Below, one piece after another: positions 8,463-16,499 of a stretch of DNA of 64,000 bases. Position 1 is the stretch's first letter; every line of letters starts with the position of its first letter. The stretch comes from JABJAG01 sp965222215 (lineage in GTDB: Bacteria > Pseudomonadota > Alphaproteobacteria > UBA6615). A program made the position numbers and the translations under genes. The stretch is from contig OZ244931.1 of the NCBI GenBank assembly GCA_965222215.1, positions 1,178,001 through 1,242,000 of the forward strand, written 5' to 3'. The notes beneath the pieces were generated by a model. It was not told where the DNA came from, made no database searches, and saw only the letters and a program-made list of their open reading frames with translations.

Positions 8463-9095
8463 ATGAATGCGAAGGGCCCGCGCCGGCTCTCCGGACGGCC
8501 GGTCTGGGCCGTGCTCCTGACCGTCGCCGCCGTGCCGGTTGCCGCTGCGGCCTTCAGCCCGCTGCTCGCCTGGCGCGAGCCGGTGTACATCGCCGCCGGA
8601 TTTGCCGGGATCGTGGGGATGGCGCTGCTGCTGTTTCAGCCGCTGCTGGCCGGCGGCTATATCCCCGACATGTCGACCCGGATGCGCCAGCGGGTACACC
8701 GCCTGGTCGGCACCACGCTGGTGCTGGCGGTGGTGGTACATGTCGGGGGGCTCTGGATCACCAGCCCGCCGGACGTGGTGGACGCGCTCCTGTTCCGCTC
8801 GCCGACCTTCTTTTCCGCCTGGGGCGTGATCGCCATGTGGGCGGTCTTCGGGGCTGCGCTGCTCGCTCTGCTGCTGAAACGGCTGCGGTTGCAATGGTGG
8901 GTGTGGCGGCTTTTCCATACGTCGCTCGCCGCCGTCACGGTCGTGGGAAGCGTCGTCCACGCACTGCTGATCGAGGGCACGATGGAGCCCGTCACCAAGG
9001 CGCTGCTCTGTGTCCTCGTCCTGGCGGCGACGGCGAAGGTGCTGTTCGATTTGCGGGTCTGGACCACCCGGACTCGCCGGAAGACAAGGGCCTAG
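8463..9095 (+). CDS. Ferric-reductase-like transmembrane heme protein
   Basis: Integral inner-membrane protein of 210 residues with six predicted helices (about 14-33, 42-63, 79-98, 117-137, 150-169, 175-194). Two helices each carry a His pair 14 residues apart: His79/His93 and His152/His166. That is the two-heme b arrangement of the ferric reductase/NOX/MsrQ superfamily. No FAD or NAD-binding domain is attached, so electrons must come from another protein or quinol. Immediately upstream lies the Tat-exported beta-sandwich protein, a likely periplasmic partner. The electron acceptor is unknown. Confidence 0.8.
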   Translation: MNAKGPRRLSGRPVWAVLLTVAAVPVAAAAFSPLLAWREPVYIAAGFAGIVGMALLLFQPLLAGGYIPDMSTRMRQRVHRLVGTTLVLAVVVHVGGLWITSPPDVVDALLFRSPTFFSAWGVIAMWAVFGAALLALLLKRLRLQWWVWRLFHTSLAAVTVVGSVVHALLIEGTMEPVTKALLCVLVLAATAKVLFDLRVWTTRTRRKTRA

Positions 9096-9181
9096 CGCTC
9101 GCGAAACTATTGCTTCTTTGCTCCCGGGCGACCGCGAAGGCCTGTTTCTCTTTTCCGGGTTGGACGTCTGCGCAACCCTAT

Positions 9182-9198
9182 GAAGTTTGGCCAACTTC
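9182..9198. other. Inverted repeat upstream of the DUF2652 gene
   Basis: Six-base arms GAAGTT and AACTTC around a 5-base centre, 37 bases before the DUF2652 start. The placement is compatible with a repressor operator, and no factor is known. Confidence 0.25.
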
Positions 9199-9234
9199 CG
9201 ATAGCTTCACAGGAATGTGAGGATCGGGAGCTCC

Positions 9235-10404
9235 ATGACCAATAAGAATAATGAACCGCAATCCGCTTTCTTCGTGATCGCGGACATATCCGGTTACACC
9301 AAGTTCATGTCCGAAACCGAGATCACGCACGCCAAGGGCGTGCTCGAAAGCCTTTTCGACGCCATCATGCCTGCGATTCGGGCGCCATTGTCAGTCGGGG
9401 GCCTCCAGGGCGACGCGATCTTTGCCTATGCGTTTGAAAGCTCTGTGATGACCAAACAGTTCATCATGGATTTCGCGGAGCAGATCTACTGCAACTTCGC
9501 CCAAAGCAAGGAGCAGATGGTCATCAACACCGGCTGCGCCTGCGGTGCCTGCTCGACCATTGATGGCCTCGACCTGAAGATCGTTGCGCATCATGGCGAG
9601 TGCATCATCCAGCAGACCGATGGGCGCGACGAACTGGCGGGGAAGGACGTGATCACCACGTTCCGGCTGCTGAAGAACTCTGTCAAACAGCGCACCGGCC
9701 TCAATGCGTACATGCTGATTTCGTGTGATGCGTTGCGCAAGATGGAACTCATGGATTTTTTTACGGCGGACGAGTTCCACTCCGAGAATGTCGAGCATAT
9801 CGGCGAGGTGGAGTATGTGGTGCGCGATTTGCATCAGGCCTGGGAGAAGCGGCGTAACGCCGGGCGGGTGTTTGTCGAATCTGGAAACGACCTTTTGATC
9901 GACGAGTGGCTAATCCCGGTGCCCGTTGGGCCGGATGTTGCCTTCTCGATATGCACGCGTCCCGACACGCGCGGTCGTTGGTACGGGGCGAACCTGGTCG
10001 AGCTTTTCCACGACAACAGGGGAAAGGTCGAGCCGGGTGCGCTCTATCACTGCCATCACGGTAAGGACCTGTTTCCCTATGAGATTGTTGACTGGCGCCC
10101 CGGGGAGTACGCGACAGGGCGTTACAACCTGCCCATGGGAATCACGCTCTACGAGACCAACGAGTTTCTCCCTGTCGGTGAAGGCACAATGGTGAAGGTG
10201 CGGTTCGCCAAGGCAACCTCGCCGAAGCTGGCGGGCAAGCTCATGGCGGGAATGGTGAATAAGAAGGTTAAGGGCTATATCGAGCCGGACCTGCAGAATC
10301 GCTCGGACCGGCTGCAGGAGATCTGCGGGGAGTGGCTGAAAGAGGATCCTTCGCTGGGCGATGCATCTGCGGGCGTGGAGGCCGGTGCCACCGTTCCCAA
10401 TTGA
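9235..10404 (+). CDS. DUF2652 protein: class III cyclase-like domain plus SRPBCC-like domain
   Basis: A 389-residue protein of two parts. Residues about 8-190 match DUF2652, which looks like a class III nucleotidyl cyclase fold: ADISGYTKFM carries the first metal Asp, and GDAIFAYAF supplies the second acidic loop. A cysteine cluster, CACGAC near residue 105, is typical of this family. Residues about 200-365 resemble an SRPBCC/polyketide-cyclase lipid-binding domain. The ATG at 9235 has a ribosome binding site (CGGGAG) and is preferred over a GTG at 9217. An enoyl-CoA hydratase gene follows after 21 bases. Whether it makes a cyclic nucleotide is unknown. Confidence 0.75.
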   Translation: MTNKNNEPQSAFFVIADISGYTKFMSETEITHAKGVLESLFDAIMPAIRAPLSVGGLQGDAIFAYAFESSVMTKQFIMDFAEQIYCNFAQSKEQMVINTGCACGACSTIDGLDLKIVAHHGECIIQQTDGRDELAGKDVITTFRLLKNSVKQRTGLNAYMLISCDALRKMELMDFFTADEFHSENVEHIGEVEYVVRDLHQAWEKRRNAGRVFVESGNDLLIDEWLIPVPVGPDVAFSICTRPDTRGRWYGANLVELFHDNRGKVEPGALYHCHHGKDLFPYEIVDWRPGEYATGRYNLPMGITLYETNEFLPVGEGTMVKVRFAKATSPKLAGKLMAGMVNKKVKGYIEPDLQNRSDRLQEICGEWLKEDPSLGDASAGVEAGATVPN

Positions 10405-10425
10405 TGGAAACCCGGAGATGGCGGC

Positions 10426-11289
10426 ATGAGTTACGAGACCCTCGATATTTCGCGTGACGGCGCAACTGCCACCCTGACCCTCAACCGGCCCGACCGTCTA
10501 AACGCGTTCACGGTAAAGATGTCGCGCGAGCTGATCGCCGCGTTCGATGAACTCGATTCCGATGACAGCGTGCGCGCGATCATCGTGACGGGCTCCGGGC
10601 GGGCCTTCTGCGCGGGCATGGACCTTTCCGAGGACGGCAACGTCTTCGGGCTGGACGAGAGCGTCGACCCCTACGGACCCGACGCGCACTGCATCCGTGA
10701 TACCGGGGGCGAGGTCGTGCTGCGCATCTACCGGATGAACAAGCCGGTGATCGCGGCTATCAACGGCGTGGCGGTCGGCGTCGGGGCCACCATGACCCTG
10801 CCCATGGATGCCCGCATCCTGTCGGACAGGGCGAAGATCGGCTTCGTGTTCTCGAAGATCGGGATTTCGCTGGAATCCTGCGCGAGCTGGTTCCTGCCGC
10901 GGCTCGTCGGGATGGAGACGGCGCTCGACTGGTCGCTGTCGGGCGAGATCGTCGGCGCGGAAGAAGCCCAAGAACACGGGTTCGCACGCGCCGTGGTGCC
11001 GGGCGACGATCTGCTCGAGGAGGCGCGGAACCTTGCGCTTCGTTTCACCGCCGCGACGTCGCCCGTTTCGGTGGCTGTGAACCGCCAGTTGATCTGGCGC
11101 ATGGCGGGTGCGCCCCACCCGATGGAGGCGCACAAGGCGGAGACCCGCACGATGTTCGACCTCAGCCAGGCCGACGGCCGCGAAGGGGTGGCCGCGTTCA
11201 GGGAAGGGCGGGAGCCCGAATTCGGCACGGCCATTCGCGAACGGATGCCCCGCGGCCTCGACTGGGACGGTGAGCCGGATTTCGACTAG
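10426..11289 (+). CDS. Enoyl-CoA hydratase/isomerase (crotonase) family protein
   Basis: A 287-residue crotonase-fold enzyme. The oxyanion-hole segments are GRAFCAGMDLSE (near 62-73) and INGVAVGVGATM (near 109), and the second acidic catalytic position sits in GISLESCASWFLPR. Members hydrate or isomerise enoyl-CoA thioesters in fatty acid or amino acid catabolism, and which one applies here cannot be told. A ribosome binding site GGAG precedes the ATG. It follows the DUF2652/SRPBCC gene by 21 bases, so the two are likely co-transcribed and may share a lipid-related job. A palindromic repeat follows its stop. Confidence 0.88.
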   Translation: MSYETLDISRDGATATLTLNRPDRLNAFTVKMSRELIAAFDELDSDDSVRAIIVTGSGRAFCAGMDLSEDGNVFGLDESVDPYGPDAHCIRDTGGEVVLRIYRMNKPVIAAINGVAVGVGATMTLPMDARILSDRAKIGFVFSKIGISLESCASWFLPRLVGMETALDWSLSGEIVGAEEAQEHGFARAVVPGDDLLEEARNLALRFTAATSPVSVAVNRQLIWRMAGAPHPMEAHKAETRTMFDLSQADGREGVAAFREGREPEFGTAIRERMPRGLDWDGEPDFD

Positions 11290-11305
11290 GAGCTGATTCA
11301 GGGGC

Positions 11306-11387
11306 CGTCATTGCGAGCGGAGCGAAGCCATCCAGAGCCGACACGCCCGCTCTGGATTGCGTCGTCGCAATGCTCCTCGCAATGACG
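11306..11387. repeat. REP-like imperfect palindrome (CGTCATTGCGAG type)
   Basis: The stretch opens with CGTCATTGCGAGCGGAGCGA and closes with its near reverse complement, GCTCCTCGCAATGACG. The arms also share CCAGAGC and GCTCTGG near the centre. It is an extragenic palindrome of a type widely dispersed in proteobacterial genomes. It lies between the enoyl-CoA hydratase and dusA and could fold into a long hairpin that stops transcription or protects the upstream mRNA. Confidence 0.8.
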
Positions 11388-11481
11388 TTCGAATGAGATG
11401 CCAGCGGGCTTGGCTCCGGGGCTGACTCTGGGCCCACATCCCCGCTTAAAATTCCGGTCCGTTTGGCGTATGTGTTCGGCC

Positions 11482-12501
11482 ATGAACGCCGAAACGCCAC
11501 ATTCGCGGTCCTCGCCGCTGGCCGTTGCGCCGATGATGGACTGGACGGACCGCCATGAGCGGTCCTTCCTGCGCGCCATCTCGCGTCATGTCCGGCTGTA
11601 CACGGAAATGGTCACCACGGGCGCGATCCTGCACGGCCCGCGCGACCGGCTTCTGGCCTTCGATCCCGCCGAACACCCGGTGGCCCTGCAGCTCGGCGGC
11701 TCGGATCCGGCGGCTCTGGCCGAATGCGCGAGGATCGGCGCGGACGTTGGCTACGACGAGATCAACCTCAACTGCGGTTGCCCGTCCGACCGGGTGCAGT
11801 CCGGCCGGTTCGGGGCGTGCCTGATGGCGGAACCGGCGCTCGTCGCAGAGAGCGTGGCCGCGATGCGCGCCACCGTCGATGTGCCGGTCACGGTCAAGCA
11901 CCGGATCGCCATCGACGACATGCCCGAATGGGAGACGCTGGTCGGGTTCGTCGACACGGTCGCTGCGGCCGGCTGTGAGCGGTTCGCGGTGCATGCCCGC
12001 AAGGCATGGCTGGAGGGGCTCAGCCCGCGCGAGAACCGCGAGGTACCGCCGCTCCACCACGACCTGGTCCATCGCCTGAAAGCCGAACGCCCGGACCTGC
12101 ACATCACCATCAACGGCGGGATCGAGACCCTCGATCAGGCCGCGGCGCATCTGGCGCATGTCGACGGGGTGATGCTCGGGCGTGCCGCGTACCAGAATCC
12201 CTACATGCTGGCGGACGCCGACCGGCGCTTCTTCGATCCGGATGCCCCGGTGAAGACGCGCCATGACATCGTTGAAGCGTATCTGCCCTATATCGAGCGC
12301 GAGATTGCGGCGGGCGCGCCGCTGATTGCGATGACCCGGCATATCCTCGGCCTGTTCAACGGTGTGCGCGGCGCGCGCGCCTGGCGGCGATATCTGTCGG
12401 AGAACGCGCCGGGGTTCGGGGGCACGCCCGCGGATGCGGCTGCGCTGGTCCGCAATGCGGCGGCCCTCGTCGAGAATGGCGAAACCGCGCAGGCGGCCTA
12501 G
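11482..12501 (+). CDS. dusA: tRNA-dihydrouridine synthase A (U20/U20a)
   Basis: FMN enzyme that reduces uridine in the tRNA D-loop, 339 residues. The opening APMMDWTDRHERSF, NLNCGCPSDRVQSGRFGACLM with the catalytic Cys113, HARKAWLEGLSPRENREVPPL, and the INGGIETL and MLGRAAYQNP strands are diagnostic of DusA rather than DusB or DusC. The start could also be the ATG at 11470, four codons earlier. Neither has a clear ribosome binding site. It is convergent with the FemAB-like gene, whose stop overlaps its last bases. Confidence 0.95.
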   Translation: MNAETPHSRSSPLAVAPMMDWTDRHERSFLRAISRHVRLYTEMVTTGAILHGPRDRLLAFDPAEHPVALQLGGSDPAALAECARIGADVGYDEINLNCGCPSDRVQSGRFGACLMAEPALVAESVAAMRATVDVPVTVKHRIAIDDMPEWETLVGFVDTVAAAGCERFAVHARKAWLEGLSPRENREVPPLHHDLVHRLKAERPDLHITINGGIETLDQAAAHLAHVDGVMLGRAAYQNPYMLADADRRFFDPDAPVKTRHDIVEAYLPYIEREIAAGAPLIAMTRHILGLFNGVRGARAWRRYLSENAPGFGGTPADAAALVRNAAALVENGETAQAA

Positions 12502-13448
12502 ACGTACCCGCCCACGAGCGTCGTTTCCTCCCCGCCCAGCCCGCGCTTGAAGCGCATCACGCCCGGCGCGTCGTCGCTGATGCCGCCAAGGTCGAACCAG
12601 GCCTTGCCGTCTTCCTGCAGCCGCGCGACGGCGGCCCACAGCAGCAGGTGCGTCGCACGCAGGTCCCGGCCTTTGTCGCCGGTCCAGCCGACGAGATAGG
12701 TGGCCGAATCGCCATGGGTCGCGAGCAGGATCGCCGCAACCGGTTCACCGCCTTGTTCGGCGATCAGGAGCCGCAACCCGGCGATCTCGTTGCTATGGCG
12801 ATGCAGGGCATTCAACAGGTCACCGGACGCCCCGCGATACCTGCCCAGTTCCATATGCGCGCTGTGGCGTTCGATCAGCCAGGGCAGCCGCGCCGCATCG
12901 CGGTCATCGACCACCGTGAGGTCGTTGCGTTCGCCCTGCACGAGCGCGTTGCGCCAGTTCTGGTGCATGTCCGTTCGCAATTCGTCCTGTGCCCGCGAGA
13001 GATCGAGCCAGATCGTGCGGTAGCCCTCCGCGATCCGCTTGAAGCCGGCGGCCGACATCTGCCCCCGGTGTTCCGGCGTATCCGCCAGCTCCGGGTGAAA
13101 CGTCACCGGGCGGCCGCTGCGCAGCCGGTAGCGTTTGCGCAGCAAGCCGAGCGCCAGCTTCTGCATCTCGCCGGGAATCTCGTCGTAAACCCAGACCGGT
13201 CCGCGATAGATCGTCTGGCTGCCCGCCCGGCCGAGCACCGGCTTGCCGTGGGCGACGACCATCCCGATGGGCTTGTCCTGAAACCGGATCAGTCCGAAGT
13301 CGGCTTTCAGGCCCTGAATCTCGTGAAGCGCCAGCGCATAGGTCGAGGTCTGGGTCAGGCTCGCGCGCGTGCAGGCGGCCAGCATGCCGTCCCACTGGGC
13401 GCGGCCGTGGCGGTTCCAGGTGATGCGGAACGGGTTCAGCGCGTCCAT
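12498..13448 (-). CDS. FemAB/GNAT-like acyltransferase
   Basis: A 316-residue protein with the double-GNAT layout of the FemAB/FemX (lipid II aminoacyltransferase) group. The N-terminal half contains TQTSTYALALHEIQG, and the C-terminal GNAT domain contains GGEPVAAILLATHGDSATYL and ATHLLLWAAVARLQEDG, ending with FDLGGISDDAPGVMRFKRGLGG, a FemAB-like closing motif. In Gram-negative bacteria such proteins transfer acyl or aminoacyl groups to envelope precursors or polysaccharides, with the real substrate unknown. murQ lies directly upstream on the same strand (4-base gap), which suggests co-transcription and a cell-wall connection. Confidence 0.7.
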   Translation of the reverse strand: MDALNPFRITWNRHGRAQWDGMLAACTRASLTQTSTYALALHEIQGLKADFGLIRFQDKPIGMVVAHGKPVLGRAGSQTIYRGPVWVYDEIPGEMQKLALGLLRKRYRLRSGRPVTFHPELADTPEHRGQMSAAGFKRIAEGYRTIWLDLSRAQDELRTDMHQNWRNALVQGERNDLTVVDDRDAARLPWLIERHSAHMELGRYRGASGDLLNALHRHSNEIAGLRLLIAEQGGEPVAAILLATHGDSATYLVGWTGDKGRDLRATHLLLWAAVARLQEDGKAWFDLGGISDDAPGVMRFKRGLGGEETTLVGGYV

Positions 13449-13452
13449 GCGC

Positions 13453-14346
13453 TCAACCGCCGCTCAGCGCGGCCCGAATCGCGTGCAGGTCGCCATGGTG
13501 CGACTCCAGAAGCGCCGGAATGTCGTCCGGGTTCACGCCCATTGCGACGAGGATGGCCGGCTTGACCGCATAGTCCGTTGTTTCGAGGGCGGTGCGCGCC
13601 GACGCTTCGTCGCAGTCTGCGGCCATCATGACGATCCGCACCGCGCGCTCACGCAGTTTTGCATTCGTGGGTGTCACGTCGACCATCATCCCGCGATAGA
13701 CCCGTCCCAGCCGGATCATGGTCAGCGTGGAGAACAGGTTCAGCGCGATCTTCTGGGTCGTGCCCGCGGTCATGCGTGTCGAACCGCCCACCGGTTCGGG
13801 TCCGGATTCGATCAGGACGGCATGGTCGGCGGCGTCGAGGAGCGGCGCGCCGGCATTGTTGGCGATGGCAACGGTCAAGGCCCCCGCTGCGCGGGCCGTC
13901 TCGCAGGCGGCAATCGCATAGGGGGTCGTCCCGCTCGCCGACAGGGAAAGGCAGACATCCTCCGCGCCGAGATCGAGGGCCTCGGTGTCCGCGATGGCCT
14001 GCGCCGCGTCGTCCTCGGCACCCTCGGCCGTGCGGGTGAGGGCAGCCGGTCCGCCCGCGATCAGGTAGGCAAGACGCGCTTCCGGCCAGCCGAAAGTGGG
14101 AACGAGCTCAACGCCGTCCTGGACGCCGAGCCGCGCCGAGGTGCCTGCCCCGGCGTAGACGATCCGCCCGCTCTTGGCGCGCAGGCGATCCGCAGCCGCT
14201 TCCGCAGCATCGGCGATCGCGCCGAGAGCAGGTTCAAGGGCATCGAGCCCTCGACGCTGCGCATTCAGGATTTCCGACAGGATTTCCCGGCCGCTCCGGG
14301 TCTCCAGGTCGCGATAAATATCTGCGAATTCTTCAGTCTTGCGCAT
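13453..14346 (-). CDS. murQ: N-acetylmuramic acid 6-phosphate etherase
   Basis: Cleaves the D-lactyl ether of MurNAc-6-phosphate to give GlcNAc-6-phosphate in cell-wall recycling. The 297 residues match the family. The SIS sugar-phosphate site is seen in YAGAGTSARLGVQDGVEL (near 62), with ELVPTFGWP following and SASGTTPYAIAAC near 135. The C-terminal part forms the usual helical, UBA-like end. It is the first gene of a minus-strand pair with the FemAB-like gene and is divergent from the kinase-nagA pair across 153 bases, which must hold both promoters. Its product GlcNAc-6-P is the substrate of NagA encoded next door. Confidence 0.95.
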   Translation of the reverse strand: MRKTEEFADIYRDLETRSGREILSEILNAQRRGLDALEPALGAIADAAEAAADRLRAKSGRIVYAGAGTSARLGVQDGVELVPTFGWPEARLAYLIAGGPAALTRTAEGAEDDAAQAIADTEALDLGAEDVCLSLSASGTTPYAIAACETARAAGALTVAIANNAGAPLLDAADHAVLIESGPEPVGGSTRMTAGTTQKIALNLFSTLTMIRLGRVYRGMMVDVTPTNAKLRERAVRIVMMAADCDEASARTALETTDYAVKPAILVAMGVNPDDIPALLESHHGDLHAIRAALSGG

Positions 14347-14499
14347 CGGTCCGATTGCCAGCGGTCACGCGATTTTCCATAACACAGGTTCCCGCGCCGC
14401 GAAGGTGCGAAAGAAATTCAGGCGCGGGTTCGTGTACAACCATTGCGCTGATCCCGTGCACCATTCCGGCGCACCAACCCGAACCGGTTCCGGAGGACC

Positions 14500-15405
14500 A
14501 TGGACGCTCGGCTTTATTGCTGTGTCGACGGCGGCGCGAGCCACACGCGCGTCGCGCTGTACGACTCAAACGGCCACCGGCTGGGCCTCACCGTCGGGGG
14601 GCCGACCAGCCTCACCGTGCGCGGCACGGAGGCGTGGGCGGTTATCCTCTCGGCGTTGGAAAGCCTGGCGCAGGCCGTCTCGCTGGAGGGGGACTACTTC
14701 TCCCGCACCGCATTCGGCATCGGGTTGGCGGGGGCCAACAATGCCGAGCAGAAACGCCTTTTTCTCGATGCCGCGCCGCCCACCGGCAGTATCCGTATTT
14801 CCACCGATGCCTATATCGCGGCGCTGGGCGCGCATGGCGGTGCGCCCGGCGCCATCGTCATCGTCGGTACGGGCAGCGTCGGTTACCGGATCGAGGCGGC
14901 GGGCCGTTGCCGGCTTGTCGGCGGGTGGGGATTTCAGGTCGGCGACGAGGGAAGCGGTGCGTGGATCGGCCGCCGCGCGATCTCGGAAACCGTCAAGGTG
15001 CTGGATCTGCGGTACCGGACGCGAGCCGGCGATCTGCATCGCGCCGTCGCCGAACATTGCGGCAGGACCCGCGAGGAGATGCTGTCCTGGCTGTGGGGGG
15101 CCGAGCCGGCGCGGTTCGCCGAACTGGCGCCCCTGGTCATCGAGTGCGCCGGACACGGAGATCCCGCCGCCCTTGCCATCGTGACCGAAGCGGGCCGGGA
15201 AATAGATGCGCTCGCCGAGGCGCTCGACGCGGCACGCCATGTGCCGCTTGCGTTGGTCGGCGGTCTGGCCGAACCTCTCGATCCGTTCCTGCCCGACCGG
15301 CTGCGGGGCTGGGCGCGCGCACCGAAGGACGGGCCGATCACGGGGGCCCTGATGCTGGCGCAGGGCCGGGCACCGGATGAAACAATCGTATGGCAAAACC
15401 GATGA
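14500..15405 (+). CDS. BadF/BadG-family amino-sugar kinase (GlcNAc or MurNAc kinase)
   Basis: ASKHA-fold kinase of 301 residues. The phosphate-1 loop is VDGGASHTRVALYD (residues about 7-20), phosphate-2 is IVGTGSVGYRI (near 124), and GWGFQVGDEGSGAWIGRRAI (near 145) is typical of the BadF/BadG/BcrA/BcrD GlcNAc kinase group. The ATG at 14500 follows a strong GGAGG. Its stop overlaps the nagA start, so the two are translationally coupled. Since NamZ would release free MurNAc and no MurNAc PTS or AnmK is nearby, it may phosphorylate MurNAc as well as GlcNAc, as reported for the dual-specific MurK of Clostridium. This is inference. Confidence 0.82.
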   Translation: MDARLYCCVDGGASHTRVALYDSNGHRLGLTVGGPTSLTVRGTEAWAVILSALESLAQAVSLEGDYFSRTAFGIGLAGANNAEQKRLFLDAAPPTGSIRISTDAYIAALGAHGGAPGAIVIVGTGSVGYRIEAAGRCRLVGGWGFQVGDEGSGAWIGRRAISETVKVLDLRYRTRAGDLHRAVAEHCGRTREEMLSWLWGAEPARFAELAPLVIECAGHGDPAALAIVTEAGREIDALAEALDAARHVPLALVGGLAEPLDPFLPDRLRGWARAPKDGPITGALMLAQGRAPDETIVWQNR

Positions 15406-16499
15406 GCGAACAGCGACGCATAGGCCGTATTCTGACGACCGAGGGCTGGGTGTCGGGGCAACTCGTCCACGACACCCATTTTCGTGTCGTCGAGGCCGGT
15501 GCGGTTGCTGTCGATGCACCCCGGATTATCCCGGGTTTTGTCGACCTGCATGTGCCCGGCGGGGGCGGAGCCGATATCATGGAGGGTGACGACGCGGTGC
15601 GAACGGTGGCCCGCCTGCACGCGCGTCACGGCACCACGTCATTTCTCCCGGCGACGATCACGTCCGCCCAGGATGAACTGTCGTCTGCGCTGGACGGGAT
15701 TGCCGCTGCGCAGGCCGAGCGCGGCAGCGGTGAAGCGCGTGTGCTTGGTGCGCATATGGAAGGCCCGTATATCAATCCGGACCGGTTGGGCGCGCAGCCG
15801 CCCCATGCGCGCGAGCCGGACCCGGCGTTTCTGGAACAGGTCTGCGCGGCGGGCGTCGTGAAGGTCGTGACGCTGGCGCCGGAAGTCTCCGGCGGCATGG
15901 ACGCGATCCGCCAACTCGCGGCGGCGGGGGTCGCTGTCCAGATCGGACACACCGATGCCGACTATGGCACCGCCTGCGCCGCGCTCGATGCCGGCGCGAC
16001 GGGTTTTACCCACCTGTTCAATGCGATGTCGCCGTTGCGGCACCGCGCGCCCGGTGTTGCGGGAGCGGCGCTGGCGCGCGGCGAGTATGCGGCGATCATC
16101 CCCGACGGTATTCACGTGGCCGACGGGGCAATGCTGGCCGCGCTCCGGGCCGTCCCGAAGCTTTTTGCGGTGACCGATGCGACGGCGGCGGCGGGTATGC
16201 CCGATGGTGAATACCCGCTCGGCGAATATCGCGTGACCAAGCGCGGCGGGAGTGTCTTCCTGGACGACGATACGCTCGCCGGCAGCGCGCTGACGATGGA
16301 TGAGGCATTTGCGCGGCTGCGGGGTCTCGGCCTCGCGCTCGAGGACGCAAGCCGGCGTGTGTCGACCTATCCGGCCGATTTTATCGGTCGCTGGGACAGG
16401 GGGCGGATTGCGGCCGGAGCATGGGCCGACTACGTCGTGCTCGATGCCGAGGAGCGTATTTCGTCCGTCGTGATCGAGGGCGAAGAAATTTCGCTCTAG
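15402..16499 (+). CDS. nagA: N-acetylglucosamine-6-phosphate deacetylase
   Basis: Deacetylates GlcNAc-6-P to glucosamine-6-P. About 365 residues, amidohydrolase fold. Expected metal and catalytic residues are present: Glu120 in HMEGPYINPDR, His183 in IGHTDADYG, His204 in FTHLFNAMSP, and Asp259 in VTDATAAAGMPDG. The N-terminal metal motif DLHVPGGGGADIM lacks the second histidine of two-metal enzymes, as in one-metal NagA. I chose the ATG at 15402, which forms a 4-base ATGA overlap with the kinase gene. An ATG at 15390 is possible. Its own stop shares CTAG with the stop of namZ on the other strand. Confidence 0.93.
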   Translation: MSEQRRIGRILTTEGWVSGQLVHDTHFRVVEAGAVAVDAPRIIPGFVDLHVPGGGGADIMEGDDAVRTVARLHARHGTTSFLPATITSAQDELSSALDGIAAAQAERGSGEARVLGAHMEGPYINPDRLGAQPPHAREPDPAFLEQVCAAGVVKVVTLAPEVSGGMDAIRQLAAAGVAVQIGHTDADYGTACAALDAGATGFTHLFNAMSPLRHRAPGVAGAALARGEYAAIIPDGIHVADGAMLAALRAVPKLFAVTDATAAAGMPDGEYPLGEYRVTKRGGSVFLDDDTLAGSALTMDEAFARLRGLGLALEDASRRVSTYPADFIGRWDRGRIAAGAWADYVVLDAEERISSVVIEGEEISL

